Source: Alkalihalobacillus sp047302405
GTDB taxonomy: Bacteria; Bacillota; Bacilli; Bacillales; Bacillaceae_D
Length of the DNA stretch: 64,000 nt
Direction: 5' to 3'
NCBI RefSeq assembly: GCF_047302405.1
Contig: NZ_CP154853.1
Coordinates: forward strand, 1,674,001-1,738,000
In this document: positions 34,836 through 44,225 of the stretch, one piece after another
How positions within the stretch are numbered: position 1 is the first letter of the stretch
How the letters are laid out: each line of letters starts with the position of its first letter
The notes under the pieces: generated by a model
Told to the model about the DNA's origin: nothing
The model's database searches: none
The model's input: only the letters and a program-made list of their open reading frames with translations
Translations under genes and position numbers: made by a program

Positions 34836-34879
34836 AATTTAACGTTCTGTGAAATAGTTATTTCATGGAACGTTAAATT
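34836..34879. repeat. 44-bp near-perfect palindrome before the recombinase gene
   Basis: AATTTAACGTTC-TG-TGAAATA-GT-TATTTCA-TG-GAACGTTAAATT is symmetric except for the TG pairs and the centre. It ends about 30 bp before the recombinase start codon. The two-arm form resembles a tyrosine-recombinase core site or an autoregulatory operator. The rest of 34880-35115 shows no gene; a weak hairpin precedes the SDR stop. Confidence 0.6.
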
Positions 34880-35115
34880 GGACATGAAATAATATCGAGA
34901 GGGAGTTAGAGTCGAAAGTTGTCTTCTAGGCGTTTTAGATAATGATTGTCCTGAGACGCCTAAATAAGAAGAGGGAGCAACATTTATGGACTAGATATTA
35001 AGCCTGAGTTATAGATTTCCCGTCACATCTAGTAGGTGCAACTAACAAACAAAAAGCCCAGAGCTATAAACACTGAACTTTTTTAATAAAGTCATTGGAG
35101 CTGTTCTGTTGTTAT

Positions 35116-35967
35116 CTAGTATCGTTCAAGCTGAACCTGCTCGACACTCCAATCCCAAAGTTTTTTCGCATCTTCTGTAGTGATTTGTTTGCTCGTAAGT
35201 TTTTGTGGTTGTTTCTTATAAAAAAATTGTCCGGAATAGGCTTTTAAATTAGGTTCTGTTGCTAAATAAAGAGCAGTGGCAGCTCCTTCTTTCGGCGTAA
35301 GGAAAAAAGGCTTTAGGCAGCGGTGGATAGTTTCCCCAAACCCCGTGCTTCGGTTGACTCCAAGGCCTGTTGAAACGGCTCCAGGGTGTAAGCTATACGT
35401 TGTAACTGTCGAACCTTCTAACCTTTTAGACAATTCGATTGTAAATAAAATGTTTGCTAATTTAGACTGGCTGTAGCCTTTCACAACATTAAAGGAACGT
35501 TGTTTAAAATGAGCATCTTCAAAATCAATTTTTCCAGCCTTGTATGCCCCAGACGAAACATTGATAATCCGAGCTTCTGCTGATTTTTTCATAACATTTA
35601 ATAATAGATTGCTTAATAAGAAGTGCCCTAAATGATTGACACCGATCATCGCTTCGAAATTTTCTTTTGTATATTCTTTTTTAAGTGATACAACCCCAGC
35701 GTTATTAATGAGTCGATCGATTTGTTCATAACGCCTTTCAATTTCTTTTACAAATTCGACAATGCTATCTATCGACTCAAGGTCACAAGGGAGCACTTCG
35801 ATTAAATCAGAGCCACTTTCGGTAACCGCCACATTCCGTGCCTCTTTTGCTTTTTGTTCATTTCGGCAAGCCATCACAACATGATAGCCTGTTTTAGCTA
35901 ACTCGATCGTTGTCGCAAGACCCATTCCTGAGTTTGCCCCTGTTACAATTACGGTTCCTAACACCAT
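35116..35967 (-). CDS. Short-chain dehydrogenase/reductase (retinol dehydrogenase-like)
   Basis: An NAD(P)-dependent SDR of 283 residues. Nucleotide-binding TGANSGMGLA near residue 10, NNAGVV, catalytic Ser in INVSSGAYK, and the YSQSKLAN active-site Tyr/Lys. It resembles the SDR group annotated as retinol dehydrogenase 11-14-like, but the natural substrate in bacteria is unknown. The frame extends to 36000; AAAGGAG suits ATG 35967 best. The 36001-36321 gap shows no gene. Confidence 0.85.
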   Translation of the reverse strand: MVLGTVIVTGANSGMGLATTIELAKTGYHVVMACRNEQKAKEARNVAVTESGSDLIEVLPCDLESIDSIVEFVKEIERRYEQIDRLINNAGVVSLKKEYTKENFEAMIGVNHLGHFLLSNLLLNVMKKSAEARIINVSSGAYKAGKIDFEDAHFKQRSFNVVKGYSQSKLANILFTIELSKRLEGSTVTTYSLHPGAVSTGLGVNRSTGFGETIHRCLKPFFLTPKEGAATALYLATEPNLKAYSGQFFYKKQPQKLTSKQITTEDAKKLWDWSVEQVQLERY

Positions 35968-36321
35968 CGACATCTTCTCCTTTAGTGAAGCACTCTGCAA
36001 AAAAAGCTTGTTCTGAACTTGTTTTCATTTTAGCTTGTGTCTTCAAATAAGAAAAGGGATTTAATTATAAATGACACAAGAGAGCGAACGTACGATCTCA
36101 TTTGTCTTGATGTTCAAAAAGGTTTGAGATAAGATAAGGTTGGGAACGATAATTTTACATTGGTTAAACATGTATTCATTTATTTAGACGAATGACAAAA
36201 GAAGGAATCTCGACTAAAAAAAGCGAAGTAAGCTAGCATGCGAGAGAATTTGATTGAAAGTTGCAGAAATAACTAAAAAAAGGTACCCTTATTAAACAAG
36301 TGGGCCAAAGGAGTTAAAATC

Positions 36322-36735
36322 ATGACGTTTACGAATCCAACTGATCAACAGATAAAAGAGATTTTGCATACGTATAAACGCATTGCTGTTATTGGTTTGT
36401 CTGATAACCCAGCTAGAACATCATATATGGTTTCAGAAGCGATGCAAAAAGCTGGTTATGAGATTATTCCGGTTAATCCAATGGTCGATTCTGTTCTTGG
36501 CCAAAAATCTTACGCATCACTAAAAGATATCGACAAAGAGGTCGATATCATTAATGTATTTAGAAGAAGTGAGTTTGTTTATGACTTGGCTAAAGAAGCT
36601 GTAGAAATCAAACCGAAAGTATTTTGGACACAGTTAGATGTATTTGACGCTGCCGCTGCAGACCTTTTAAAAGAACATAACATCACGGCAGTTATGGATC
36701 GTTGTATTAAAGTGGAACATGCAAAGTTTAAATAG
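36322..36735 (+). CDS. CoA-binding domain protein (YccU type)
   Basis: A 137-residue Rossmann-fold protein: IAVIGLSDNPARTSYMV as the nucleotide loop, YEIIPVNPMVDSVLGQKSY, VDIINVFRRSE and TAVMDRCIKVEH at the end. It is a stand-alone form of the CoA-binding domain of succinyl-CoA synthetase; cellular role unknown. AAAGGAG precedes the ATG. It is commonly the gene before parE in Bacillaceae, which supports normal chromosomal order here. Confidence 0.88.
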   Translation: MTFTNPTDQQIKEILHTYKRIAVIGLSDNPARTSYMVSEAMQKAGYEIIPVNPMVDSVLGQKSYASLKDIDKEVDIINVFRRSEFVYDLAKEAVEIKPKVFWTQLDVFDAAAADLLKEHNITAVMDRCIKVEHAKFK

Positions 36736-36746
36736 GAGATGGCTTT

Positions 36747-36780
36747 ACACCTCTTCTTAAGTTGGAAGAGGTGTTTTAAT
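36747..36780 (+). terminator. Terminator after the CoA-binding gene
   Basis: ACACCTCTTC and GAAGAGGTGT pair perfectly around an 8-nt loop, followed by TTTAAT. Confidence 0.8.
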
Positions 36781-36841
36781 CATCATCACGAACCACTTTC
36801 TGTTACTTTTTCATGAGAATAAGAGGTTTTCAGAAAAACAG

Positions 36842-36869
36842 TTGCGAATCTTAAAAATATCGATACAAT
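36842..36869 (+). promoter_or_regulatory. Candidate sigma-A promoter of parEC
   Basis: TTGCGA (36842-36847), a 16-nt spacer, and TACAAT (36864-36869), about 120 bp before the parE start. Confidence 0.45.
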
Positions 36870-36987
36870 TAAAAATGGCAAAACATACAAATACAGAGCA
36901 CCAATGAAGCAGTGAACACTCTTATTTTCTGTAAAGGTGGGATAAGCTGTTTTTGGGGAGCAGCCGGTTGAAAGGAGTTTCTATATA

Positions 36988-38961
36988 GTGGTTAATAAAA
37001 ATCATCTGGAATATAACGACGATTCCATTCAAGTATTAGAAGGACTCGAGGCTGTACGGAAGAGACCAGGGATGTATATTGGTAGTACAGATGCAAGAGG
37101 ACTTCATCATTTAGTCTACGAAATTGTTGATAATGCCGTCGATGAAGCATTGGCGGGGTTTGGAGAATACATAAATGTCACGATTCATCCTGATAACAGC
37201 ATCTCCGTCTCTGATGAAGGGCGCGGGATGCCAACAGGGATTCATAAATTAGGGAAGCCGACACCAGAAGTCATTTTTACGATTTTGCATGCGGGTGGGA
37301 AATTCGGACAAGGTGGTTATGCAACAAGTGGCGGACTTCATGGGGTAGGCGCCTCGGTTGTGAACGCTTTGTCGGAATGGCTTGTCGTTGAAATTATGCG
37401 TGATGGAAAACGCTACCGCCAACGCTTTGAAAATGGTGGTAAACCAGCCACAACTCTTGAAGTGATTGGCAATACTCGTAGAAGTGGTACCGTTGTTCAC
37501 TTTAAGCCAGACCCTGTAATCTTTAGTATGACTACATATAATTTAGAAACGTTAACCGAGCGTTTACGAGAGGCTGCCTTTTTACTTAAAGGAATTAAAA
37601 TTGAATTAGTCGATTTACGTGGGGAAACATCTAGTGAACAATTCGTTTATGATACCGGAATTCAAGCATTTGTAGAATATTTAAACGAAGACAAAGAAAC
37701 GTTAATTCCAGTTGTCTATTTTACGGGAGAGAACAATGAAATTGAAATGGAATTAGCCTTCCAATTTAACGACGGCTACACAGAAAATGTTCTCTCATTC
37801 GTCAATAACGTCCGGACAAAAGATGGCGGGACCCATGAGCTTGGGGCTAAAGCTGCGATGACAAGAATCGTGAATGAATACGCACGAAAAGTAAAGCTTC
37901 TTAAAGATAAGGATAAAAATTTAGATGGTTCCGATATACGAGAAGGGTTTACAGCGATCATCTCGATTCGTGTTCCAGAAGCTAAATTACAATTTGAAGG
38001 ACAAACCAAAGGAAAATTAGGTACTCCGGAAGCACGTTCGGCTGTTGATAGCCTCGTGTCTGAAAAGCTCTCTTATTTCCTTGAAGAAAACCCAGATATC
38101 GCCTCTCTTTTAATTAAAAAGGCAGTCAAAGCATCACAAGCACGAGAAGCAGCCAGAAAAGCTCGTGAAGATGCTCGTAATGGCAAGAAAAACAAACGAA
38201 AAGACGTTTTATTAAGTGGGAAATTAACACCTGCTCAGTCGAAAAACCCGAAACGGAATGAATTATATCTTGTGGAGGGTGATTCGGCCGGTGGTTCTGC
38301 TAAGCAAGGGCGCGATCGAAAATTCCAAGCCGTATTGCCACTACGAGGGAAAGTTATCAATACGGAAAAAGCGAAAATCGACGACATTATGAAGAATGAA
38401 GAAATTCGAACCATCATTCATACAATTGGAGCCGGAGTCGGAGCTGATTTTACGGTTGAAGACGTTAATTATGACAAAGTCGTTATTATGACGGATGCCG
38501 ATACGGATGGTGCTCACATTCAAGTCCTTTTATTAACCTTCTTTTACCGCTATATGAAACCACTTGTCGAAGCTGGAAAAGTGTATATTGCCTTACCACC
38601 TCTTTATAAAGTAAGTCGAGGCTCAGGGAAAAAAGAAGTAATTGAATACGCTTGGGATGAAAAAGGGCTTCAAGAAGCGATAAAAAAAATTGGCCGAGGT
38701 TATACGATTCAGCGTTACAAAGGTCTCGGAGAAATGAATGCGACGCAATTATGGGAAACGACTATGGATCCGGAAACAAGAACGCTTATTCGTGTCAAGA
38801 TTGATGATGCAGCACGAGCGGAAAGACGTGTCACAACCTTAATGGGTGATAAAGTAGAACCACGCCGTAAATGGATTGAAAGCCATGTTGCGTTCGGGTT
38901 AGAAGAAGAAACAAACATTTTAGAAAACGAAAACTTAGCTGTAGTAGAAGAGGAGGAATAA
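36988..38961 (+). CDS. parE: DNA topoisomerase IV subunit B
   Basis: ATPase subunit of topoisomerase IV, which unlinks daughter chromosomes with ParC. A 657-residue protein: GHKL ATPase domain (EIVDNAVDEALAGFG, DEGRGMPTGIH, GLHGVGASVVNALS), transducer domain, and the TOPRIM domain with LYLVEGDSAGGSAKQGRD and MTDADTDGAHIQ. The GTG start follows AAAGGAG. It is 3 bp from parC, in the usual operon. ParE rather than GyrB is supported by the adjacent ParC-type partner and by the length. Confidence 0.95.
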   Translation: MVNKNHLEYNDDSIQVLEGLEAVRKRPGMYIGSTDARGLHHLVYEIVDNAVDEALAGFGEYINVTIHPDNSISVSDEGRGMPTGIHKLGKPTPEVIFTILHAGGKFGQGGYATSGGLHGVGASVVNALSEWLVVEIMRDGKRYRQRFENGGKPATTLEVIGNTRRSGTVVHFKPDPVIFSMTTYNLETLTERLREAAFLLKGIKIELVDLRGETSSEQFVYDTGIQAFVEYLNEDKETLIPVVYFTGENNEIEMELAFQFNDGYTENVLSFVNNVRTKDGGTHELGAKAAMTRIVNEYARKVKLLKDKDKNLDGSDIREGFTAIISIRVPEAKLQFEGQTKGKLGTPEARSAVDSLVSEKLSYFLEENPDIASLLIKKAVKASQAREAARKAREDARNGKKNKRKDVLLSGKLTPAQSKNPKRNELYLVEGDSAGGSAKQGRDRKFQAVLPLRGKVINTEKAKIDDIMKNEEIRTIIHTIGAGVGADFTVEDVNYDKVVIMTDADTDGAHIQVLLLTFFYRYMKPLVEAGKVYIALPPLYKVSRGSGKKEVIEYAWDEKGLQEAIKKIGRGYTIQRYKGLGEMNATQLWETTMDPETRTLIRVKIDDAARAERRVTTLMGDKVEPRRKWIESHVAFGLEEETNILENENLAVVEEEE

Positions 38962-38964
38962 GCG

Positions 38965-41409
38965 ATGTCACAAGTAGAACGTTACTTAGATCTTCCTTTA
39001 GAAGAAGTAATTGGTGATCGCTTTGGTCGTTATAGTAAATACATTATTCAAGAACGAGCATTACCTGATGCACGAGATGGGTTAAAACCGGTACAAAGAC
39101 GTATTTTATATGCGATGTACCGTGAAGGAAATACGGCGGATAAAGCATTCCGTAAGTCTGCTAAAACCGTTGGTAATGTGATCGGTAACTATCATCCACA
39201 TGGCGATTCATCTGTTTATGATGCGATGGTACGTATGAGTCAAGATTGGAAGGTTCGTCAGTTACTCGTCGATATGCATGGGAACAATGGTTCGATTGAT
39301 GGCGATCCACCAGCTGCCATGAGGTATACGGAAGCAAGATTATCAAAAATTGCTGCTATGCTCTTAAAAGACATCGATAAAGAAACGGTGGAATACATTC
39401 CAAACTTTGATGACTCTGAAATGGAGCCAGTTGTCTTACCGGCGATGTTTCCAAATCTTCTTGTCAATGGTTCAACCGGAATATCCGCTGGTTATGCGAC
39501 CGATATTCCGCCACATCACCTAGGAGAAGTGATTGATGGTGTCATCATGCAAATGGAAAAACCTGAAACGACATTAGATGACTTAATGACGGTTATTAAA
39601 GGACCTGATTTCCCAACTGGTGGAACCGTTCAAGGTATTGAAGGAATTAAACAAGCCTACCGAACAGGAAAAGGAAAAATCGTCATTCGAGCTAAAGCGG
39701 AGGTTGAAGAGCTACGTGGTGGCAGACAGCAAATCGTGATTACGGAAATTCCTTATGAAATTGTTAAAGCCAATCTAGTCAAAAAAATGGATGAACTTCG
39801 ATTTGATAAAAAGGTCGACGGTATTGCCGAAGTTCGAGATGATACCGACCGAACGGGTCTTCGTATTATTGTGGAATTGAAAAAAGAAGCAGACGCGACC
39901 GCGATATTGAACTATTTATTAAAAAACACAGATTTACAAGTGACCTACAACTTTAATATGGTGGCCATTCATAACAAAACACCTAAACTTATGGGCTTGC
40001 AACCACTTATTCAAGCCTATATTGACCACCAGAAATCTGTTGTTACGAAAAGAGTGACCTATGAGCTAGATAAAGCTCGCGATCGTCACCATATCGTACA
40101 AGGTCTTATTCGAGCTGTTTCGATTCTCGACGATGTCATTGCTACGATTCGTGCATCTAAAGATAAAAAGGATGCCAAAACGAATTTAATCGAAAAATAT
40201 CAGTTCACAGAACCTCAAGCAGAAGCGATTGTCACTTTACAACTTTACCGTTTAACGAATACGGATATCACGACATTAGAAGAGGAAGCGGCAGAGCTTG
40301 AGCGTCGTATTCATGAGTTAGAAGCAATTTTAGAGAGTGAGAAAAAGCTAATCGGTGTCATCAAAAAAGAGCTCTTATCTGTTAAGAAGCAATTTTCTGA
40401 TGTACGTCGAACGATTATTGAACACCAGATTGAAGACTTGAAAATTAACATGGAAGTCTTGATTGCAGCTGAAGACGTCATGGTGACGGTCACAAATGAA
40501 GGGTATGTGAAGAGAACGAGCATACGTTCGTACTCGGCTTCTAATGGCGATGATCCTGGAATGAAAGAAGGCGATCGTTTATTAAAGAGGCTGGAAATGA
40601 ATACGACCGATACGCTTTTAATTTTCACAAAACAAGGAAATTATCTCTACATTCCTGTTCATCAATTGCCTGATATTCGTTGGAAGGACAATGGCCAACA
40701 CGTCGCCAATATCGTAAGTATTGACCGTGATGATGAAGTAATTGATGCGATATGTGTCCGATCATTTGATGACGAGGAAGAGTCATTATTATTTGTGACA
40801 AAACTAGGTATGGTTAAACGCACACAGCTATCATTCTATCAGGCTCAACGTTATTCTAAACCGTTAATGGCTTTAAAACTAAAGGCAGACGATGAGCTAA
40901 TTGGTGTCATGCGAACAAAGGGAACAGACGAACTCTTTTTAGCGACTCATTTAGGTTATGGATTATGGTTTAGTGAAGAGGAAGTAACACTGGTCGGTCA
41001 AAGAGCTTCCGGTGTTAAAGGAATCAATTTAAAAGAAAATGATTTTGTCGTCGATGCTACGTCGTTTACTTTAAATGAAAAAGTTGAATTTATTATCTTT
41101 ACCCAACGTGGGGCCGTTAAACGTATGCCGATTTCTGAATTCGATAAATCGTCACGGGCGAAACGGGGATTAGTGATGTTAAGAGAATTAAAATCGAATC
41201 CACATCGTTTAGTAGGCTGCAAACGGGTTCTAAATGCGAATGAAGAATACATTATTACTACTGATAAAGGCTCAACCGCCAATGTGGCCGTGAAGAGCTT
41301 CCGAAATAGCGATCGCTATAGCAATGGCTCATTTGCAATTGACACAGCTACAGAGGGAACCGTTATAGAAGTATGGAAAGATAGACAAAGGGAAGAGATA
41401 GGTGAATAA
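38965..41409 (+). CDS. parC: DNA topoisomerase IV subunit A
   Basis: DNA cleavage subunit of topoisomerase IV (814 residues). The quinolone-resistance region reads GNYHPHGDSSVYDAMVRMSQ, with Ser and Asp at the positions usually mutated in resistance, so it looks wild type. The catalytic Tyr is in AAMRYTEARL near residue 120. The C-terminal beta-pinwheel repeats follow (GYVKRTSIRSY, GMVKRTQLSFY, GAVKRMPISEF). Translation follows GAGGAGG at the end of parE. It ends at a strong terminator. Confidence 0.95.
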   Translation: MSQVERYLDLPLEEVIGDRFGRYSKYIIQERALPDARDGLKPVQRRILYAMYREGNTADKAFRKSAKTVGNVIGNYHPHGDSSVYDAMVRMSQDWKVRQLLVDMHGNNGSIDGDPPAAMRYTEARLSKIAAMLLKDIDKETVEYIPNFDDSEMEPVVLPAMFPNLLVNGSTGISAGYATDIPPHHLGEVIDGVIMQMEKPETTLDDLMTVIKGPDFPTGGTVQGIEGIKQAYRTGKGKIVIRAKAEVEELRGGRQQIVITEIPYEIVKANLVKKMDELRFDKKVDGIAEVRDDTDRTGLRIIVELKKEADATAILNYLLKNTDLQVTYNFNMVAIHNKTPKLMGLQPLIQAYIDHQKSVVTKRVTYELDKARDRHHIVQGLIRAVSILDDVIATIRASKDKKDAKTNLIEKYQFTEPQAEAIVTLQLYRLTNTDITTLEEEAAELERRIHELEAILESEKKLIGVIKKELLSVKKQFSDVRRTIIEHQIEDLKINMEVLIAAEDVMVTVTNEGYVKRTSIRSYSASNGDDPGMKEGDRLLKRLEMNTTDTLLIFTKQGNYLYIPVHQLPDIRWKDNGQHVANIVSIDRDDEVIDAICVRSFDDEEESLLFVTKLGMVKRTQLSFYQAQRYSKPLMALKLKADDELIGVMRTKGTDELFLATHLGYGLWFSEEEVTLVGQRASGVKGINLKENDFVVDATSFTLNEKVEFIIFTQRGAVKRMPISEFDKSSRAKRGLVMLRELKSNPHRLVGCKRVLNANEEYIITTDKGSTANVAVKSFRNSDRYSNGSFAIDTATEGTVIEVWKDRQREEIGE

Positions 41410-41422
41410 ACAATCTCTCTAG

Positions 41423-41456
41423 AAGAACCGAATTTAGTATTTCGGTTCTTTTTTTG
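41423..41456 (+). terminator. Terminator of parEC
   Basis: AAGAACCGAA and TTCGGTTCTT stem followed by TTTTT. The following stretch to 41775 has no other gene; it must carry the toxin promoter (a TATAAT is at 41701-41706). Confidence 0.88.
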
Positions 41457-41775
41457 ATATCCACGTATGTGGGAGATAGCAAGAGAGATTATGTTTTTTC
41501 TGGTGAGTATTTAAGACGCAGTATAGTACGTATTCCGTCAGGCTAATGAGCTTAATTTCATATGTCATGTCGTATACAGTGATTAACGCCGCGATACTTT
41601 TCTTCTAAGGGAAATGAGTACAAGTCATATAAATAGACGATAATAACATTATGTAAACAAATGAAGAAAAATAGGAACCATTTCCCAGTTCATTCATGAT
41701 ATAATAGACAAACAATAGCTTAATATAACTCAAGGGTGGTATGGTATCATCTCCATTTGAGGGGAGGTGGTGCTT

Positions 41776-41859
41776 ATGACAGTTTTTCAATCGTTAGTTT
41801 TAATGATTAGTTTTGCTAGTCTAATTGTAGCGATACTGTCTTTTTACGAAAAAAAATAA
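41776..41859 (+). CDS. Holin-like type I toxin peptide, 27 aa
   Basis: A tiny membrane peptide with one helix (SLVLMISFASLIVAILSF) and a charged tail YEKK. It begins MTVFQSL, matching the holin-like toxin family (Hol_Tox; TxpA/BsrG relatives) that is widespread in Bacillales. GGGGAGGTGG lies 9 nt before the ATG. The stop codon lies inside a long hairpin (41855-41898), and a second terminator ends at 41975, the layout seen at type I toxin loci, where an antisense or overlapping RNA blocks translation. The antitoxin RNA itself is not proven here. Confidence 0.75.
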   Translation: MTVFQSLVLMISFASLIVAILSFYEKK

Positions 41860-41898
41860 TCCACCCTTGAGCTGAACAGGCCATGGTGGATTATTTTT
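41855..41898 (+). terminator. Hairpin at the end of the toxin gene
   Basis: AATAATCCACC and GGTGGATTATT pair perfectly around a 19-nt loop, followed by TTT. It probably ends the toxin mRNA or forms its stable 3' structure. Confidence 0.65.
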
Positions 41899-41942
41899 GC
41901 CATGATAGCCGTACCCCCTTAGAGGGAAATAAGCTATTGGTG

Positions 41943-41975
41943 ACCATAGGTGTTCTCAGCACCTATGGTTTTTTT
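41943..41975 (+). terminator. Second terminator of the toxin locus
   Basis: ACCATAGGTG and CACCTATGGT around a 7-nt loop, then TTTTTTT. The RNA between 41898 and here, with a conserved-looking GC-rich stretch, may belong to the toxin-antitoxin locus. Confidence 0.75.
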
Positions 41976-42041
41976 AGTTTATGTGATTAATTACTTGTAT
42001 TATACTACCAATTCTTGAAAGGAAGCAAGTGTTCAATGCTT

Positions 42042-43160
42042 TTAAGTAGAGAAACCATCTCGAATAAAGCGGCCAATATCATGCGTGACTTTGATGTCAT
42101 GTAAGATGATAACAAGAACAAGAACTACCGGACCAATAAATAATCCAATCGCCCCGAATACTTGAAGCCCCGCAAAAAAGGAAATCAGAACGGCTACCGG
42201 ATTTAAATCCAAACTACTCGATAAAACTTTCGGCTCTAATAGCTGACGAATGATAACGATAATCGCATACAAAACCGCTAAACCTATTCCTAAACTAACG
42301 TCACCTGCAATGAATAAATAAATAAACCACGGAATAAGAATCGTACCAGTGCCCAAATAAGGCAATAATTCGGCAATTCCGATCACAACTGATAATGTAA
42401 ATACATAATCAACACCTAGAATGGTTAAACCAATCATAACAATAAAAGCAGTGACGGCCATAATAATAAATTGAGCTCGAATAAATCCAAAGAGGCGATT
42501 TTTGATAGCAGCATTAAAATCCTTTGCTCTTAATCTAACCGCGTATGGAATTGTCTTTTTAAAAAAGGTTTGATACTGTGCCCAGCTTTTACCCATAAAA
42601 TAAATACTCAAGAGGAAAAACAAAAAGGCAACAAAAAAGGTCGGTAAACCTAATAGCAAATGAGTAAATCGATCGACAATCCCTTGTCCTAATTGACCTA
42701 ATAAGGCACCAAGCTGAGTACCGAGTTGAAGAATACTCTGCTTTAAAGCTTCTTGTTCTTCTATACTAAAGCTATTAAAAATACCTAACGCCTCTTGCCA
42801 AAAAGGGAAGACAACATTATTGAAAAAGTTTTGAATACCTACTGAAGCCATCTCAATCCATTCTGGAAATTGCATAAAGAAATTGCGGAAGCTGTAGATG
42901 AGTAAAAAGACGATGCCTGTAATAATACTACTAATGATCAAAACGCCACCTAATAGTCCAAACAGACTCGCAAATCCAGAAGTTAATCGTAATTTTTCTT
43001 GAAGAAAACGTACGAACGGCTGTAAAAACCAAGCAAATAAAGCCGCAAACCAAAATGGGTACGTAATGGAAAATAATTTGATAAATAGCCAACCAATGAT
43101 AAATATAGCGACGGCTAATAGAACAGCACGTAAAGCCATCCATGCATGCTGTCGAGTCAT
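42042..43160 (-). CDS. ytvI: AI-2E family transporter, YtvI-like sporulation membrane protein
   Basis: A 372-residue membrane protein with about eight helices, of the AI-2E/PerM family. The N-terminal hairpin (AVLLAVAIFIIGWLFIKLF), a middle amphipathic region (EIASVGIQNFFNNVV-like) and the C-terminal conserved block (GVDYVFTLSVVIGIAELLPY, YLGTGTILIPW, LLEPKVLSSSLDLNPVAVLI) are family hallmarks. Resemblance to B. subtilis YtvI, made during sporulation, is by general pattern; other AI-2E members export sodium/lithium or autoinducer. The transported molecule is unknown. Confidence 0.75.
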   Translation of the reverse strand: MTRQHAWMALRAVLLAVAIFIIGWLFIKLFSITYPFWFAALFAWFLQPFVRFLQEKLRLTSGFASLFGLLGGVLIISSIITGIVFLLIYSFRNFFMQFPEWIEMASVGIQNFFNNVVFPFWQEALGIFNSFSIEEQEALKQSILQLGTQLGALLGQLGQGIVDRFTHLLLGLPTFFVAFLFFLLSIYFMGKSWAQYQTFFKKTIPYAVRLRAKDFNAAIKNRLFGFIRAQFIIMAVTAFIVMIGLTILGVDYVFTLSVVIGIAELLPYLGTGTILIPWFIYLFIAGDVSLGIGLAVLYAIIVIIRQLLEPKVLSSSLDLNPVAVLISFFAGLQVFGAIGLFIGPVVLVLVIILHDIKVTHDIGRFIRDGFST

Positions 43161-43369
43161 AAAACAACTCCTCTCTTGCTAGTCAACAAAGTTGAAATAG
43201 ATATATGTATAATAGTAGTAACCTTTATTTTATTATATTCGTCTTTAACATGAAAAGCACTTTAAAAAAAGTGAATGATTCTCAAAATCATGTTAAAAAA
43301 GAACGAAAATATAGGATTAAAAAGCACAATAAATTTCTTATTACATAAAAATGGTAGTACATACATAAT

Positions 43370-43434
43370 ATCGTTATTTTGCAAAAGAATCAATTATTGT
43401 AAATCAAATTAGAGAACGATAACACAATAACGAT
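43370..43434. promoter_or_regulatory. Spaced inverted repeat in a divergent promoter region
   Basis: ATCGTTATT (43370-43378) and AATAACGAT (43426-43434) are perfect inverted copies 47 nt apart in the 300-bp region between the divergent ytvI-like and 116-aa genes. They may be paired sites for a regulator; nothing else was seen in this gap. Confidence 0.35.
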
Positions 43435-43460
43435 TAAAGTGAAAAGAGGTTATGTAAATT

Positions 43461-43811
43461 ATGCTCTATGAACAATTTTTAAAAGAAGTAGTAAACGACT
43501 TCAAAGCCTTATTTAATGATTTTGAGGAACAAGTAGTAAAATTGAGAACGGTCGAAACCTTTGATGAATATTTCCAACAAATTGTAAATGATGAAGACCC
43601 AATCGGTGAAATTTATCGAGAAGCCAACAGATTTGGTGTTCAAGTCACACATTTTCAAACTGATTTATATAAAGAAGTCAAGGATTTTAAAGGATTAATT
43701 AGACACAGAATTCAACAGATCGAACGGCAATTAGAACAAGGTTTAATCGAACAGGAAAAATTATTTCACGCCAAAACAGCCCAGAATTTATTAAGAAGAT
43801 CTCTGGGATAA
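43461..43811 (+). CDS. Hypothetical helical protein, 116 aa
   Basis: Not recognised. Almost entirely alpha-helical and charged (FLKEVVNDFKALFNDFEEQV, FKGLIRHRIQQIERQLEQGL), with no cysteine, signal peptide or membrane helix. AGAGGTTATG upstream gives a modest ribosome site. It may bind another protein through coiled coil. It is the last ordinary gene before the accessory island. Confidence 0.6.
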   Translation: MLYEQFLKEVVNDFKALFNDFEEQVVKLRTVETFDEYFQQIVNDEDPIGEIYREANRFGVQVTHFQTDLYKEVKDFKGLIRHRIQQIERQLEQGLIEQEKLFHAKTAQNLLRRSLG

Positions 43812-44000
43812 AAATTAAAATTAATAAATATTGCTCGTTTCACAAAAAGATCGATTCCGTCTCAAAACTTAAAGTATACTTTGCAATTGAGACTGGATTT
43901 TCATTTCACTAATTGACTCCTATAATAAATATTATGTCTACTTCTAAATCAAAAAAAAGAAAGCAGATATAATTTAAGTATCTTCTTCCAATCTGTCCGT

Positions 44001-44141
44001 CGAAGACAATGTTATGACAAAAATGAAGACAATGTTATGACTTCTTGCTTTTTTGAATAATTATTCATAGAAAAATGAAGACAATGTTATGACTTCTCGG
44101 TTGTCTCATGAAAAAATGAAGACAATGTTGCGACTTCTCGG
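44001..44141 (+). repeat. Repeated GAAGACAATGTTATGACTTCTCGG motifs at the element end
   Basis: Copies start at about 44002, 44025, 44077 and 44118. The core GAAGACAATGTT(A/G)(T/C)GAC is followed in the later ones by TTCTCGGT. Spacing is irregular (23, 52 and 41 bp), unlike CRISPR. Multiple roughly 20-bp sites inside each end are what TnsB binds in Tn7-type transposons, so these are candidate transposase binding sites. Confidence 0.6.
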
Positions 44142-44225
44142 TCATTTTATGAAAAAAATGAAGATTTATTTGATGAATACAATTTAATTTACCAATCAGT
44201 ATCACATTCTTAGAGTTAAAGTTCA

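Noticed and set aside
37249..41282. Several minus-strand frames of 60-105 codons under parE and parC
   Set aside because: They lie wholly antisense to strongly conserved genes and have no ribosome sites.
44001..44141. CRISPR array
   Set aside because: Units are few, spacing is irregular (23-52 bp), spacers are not of even length, and no cas gene is near.
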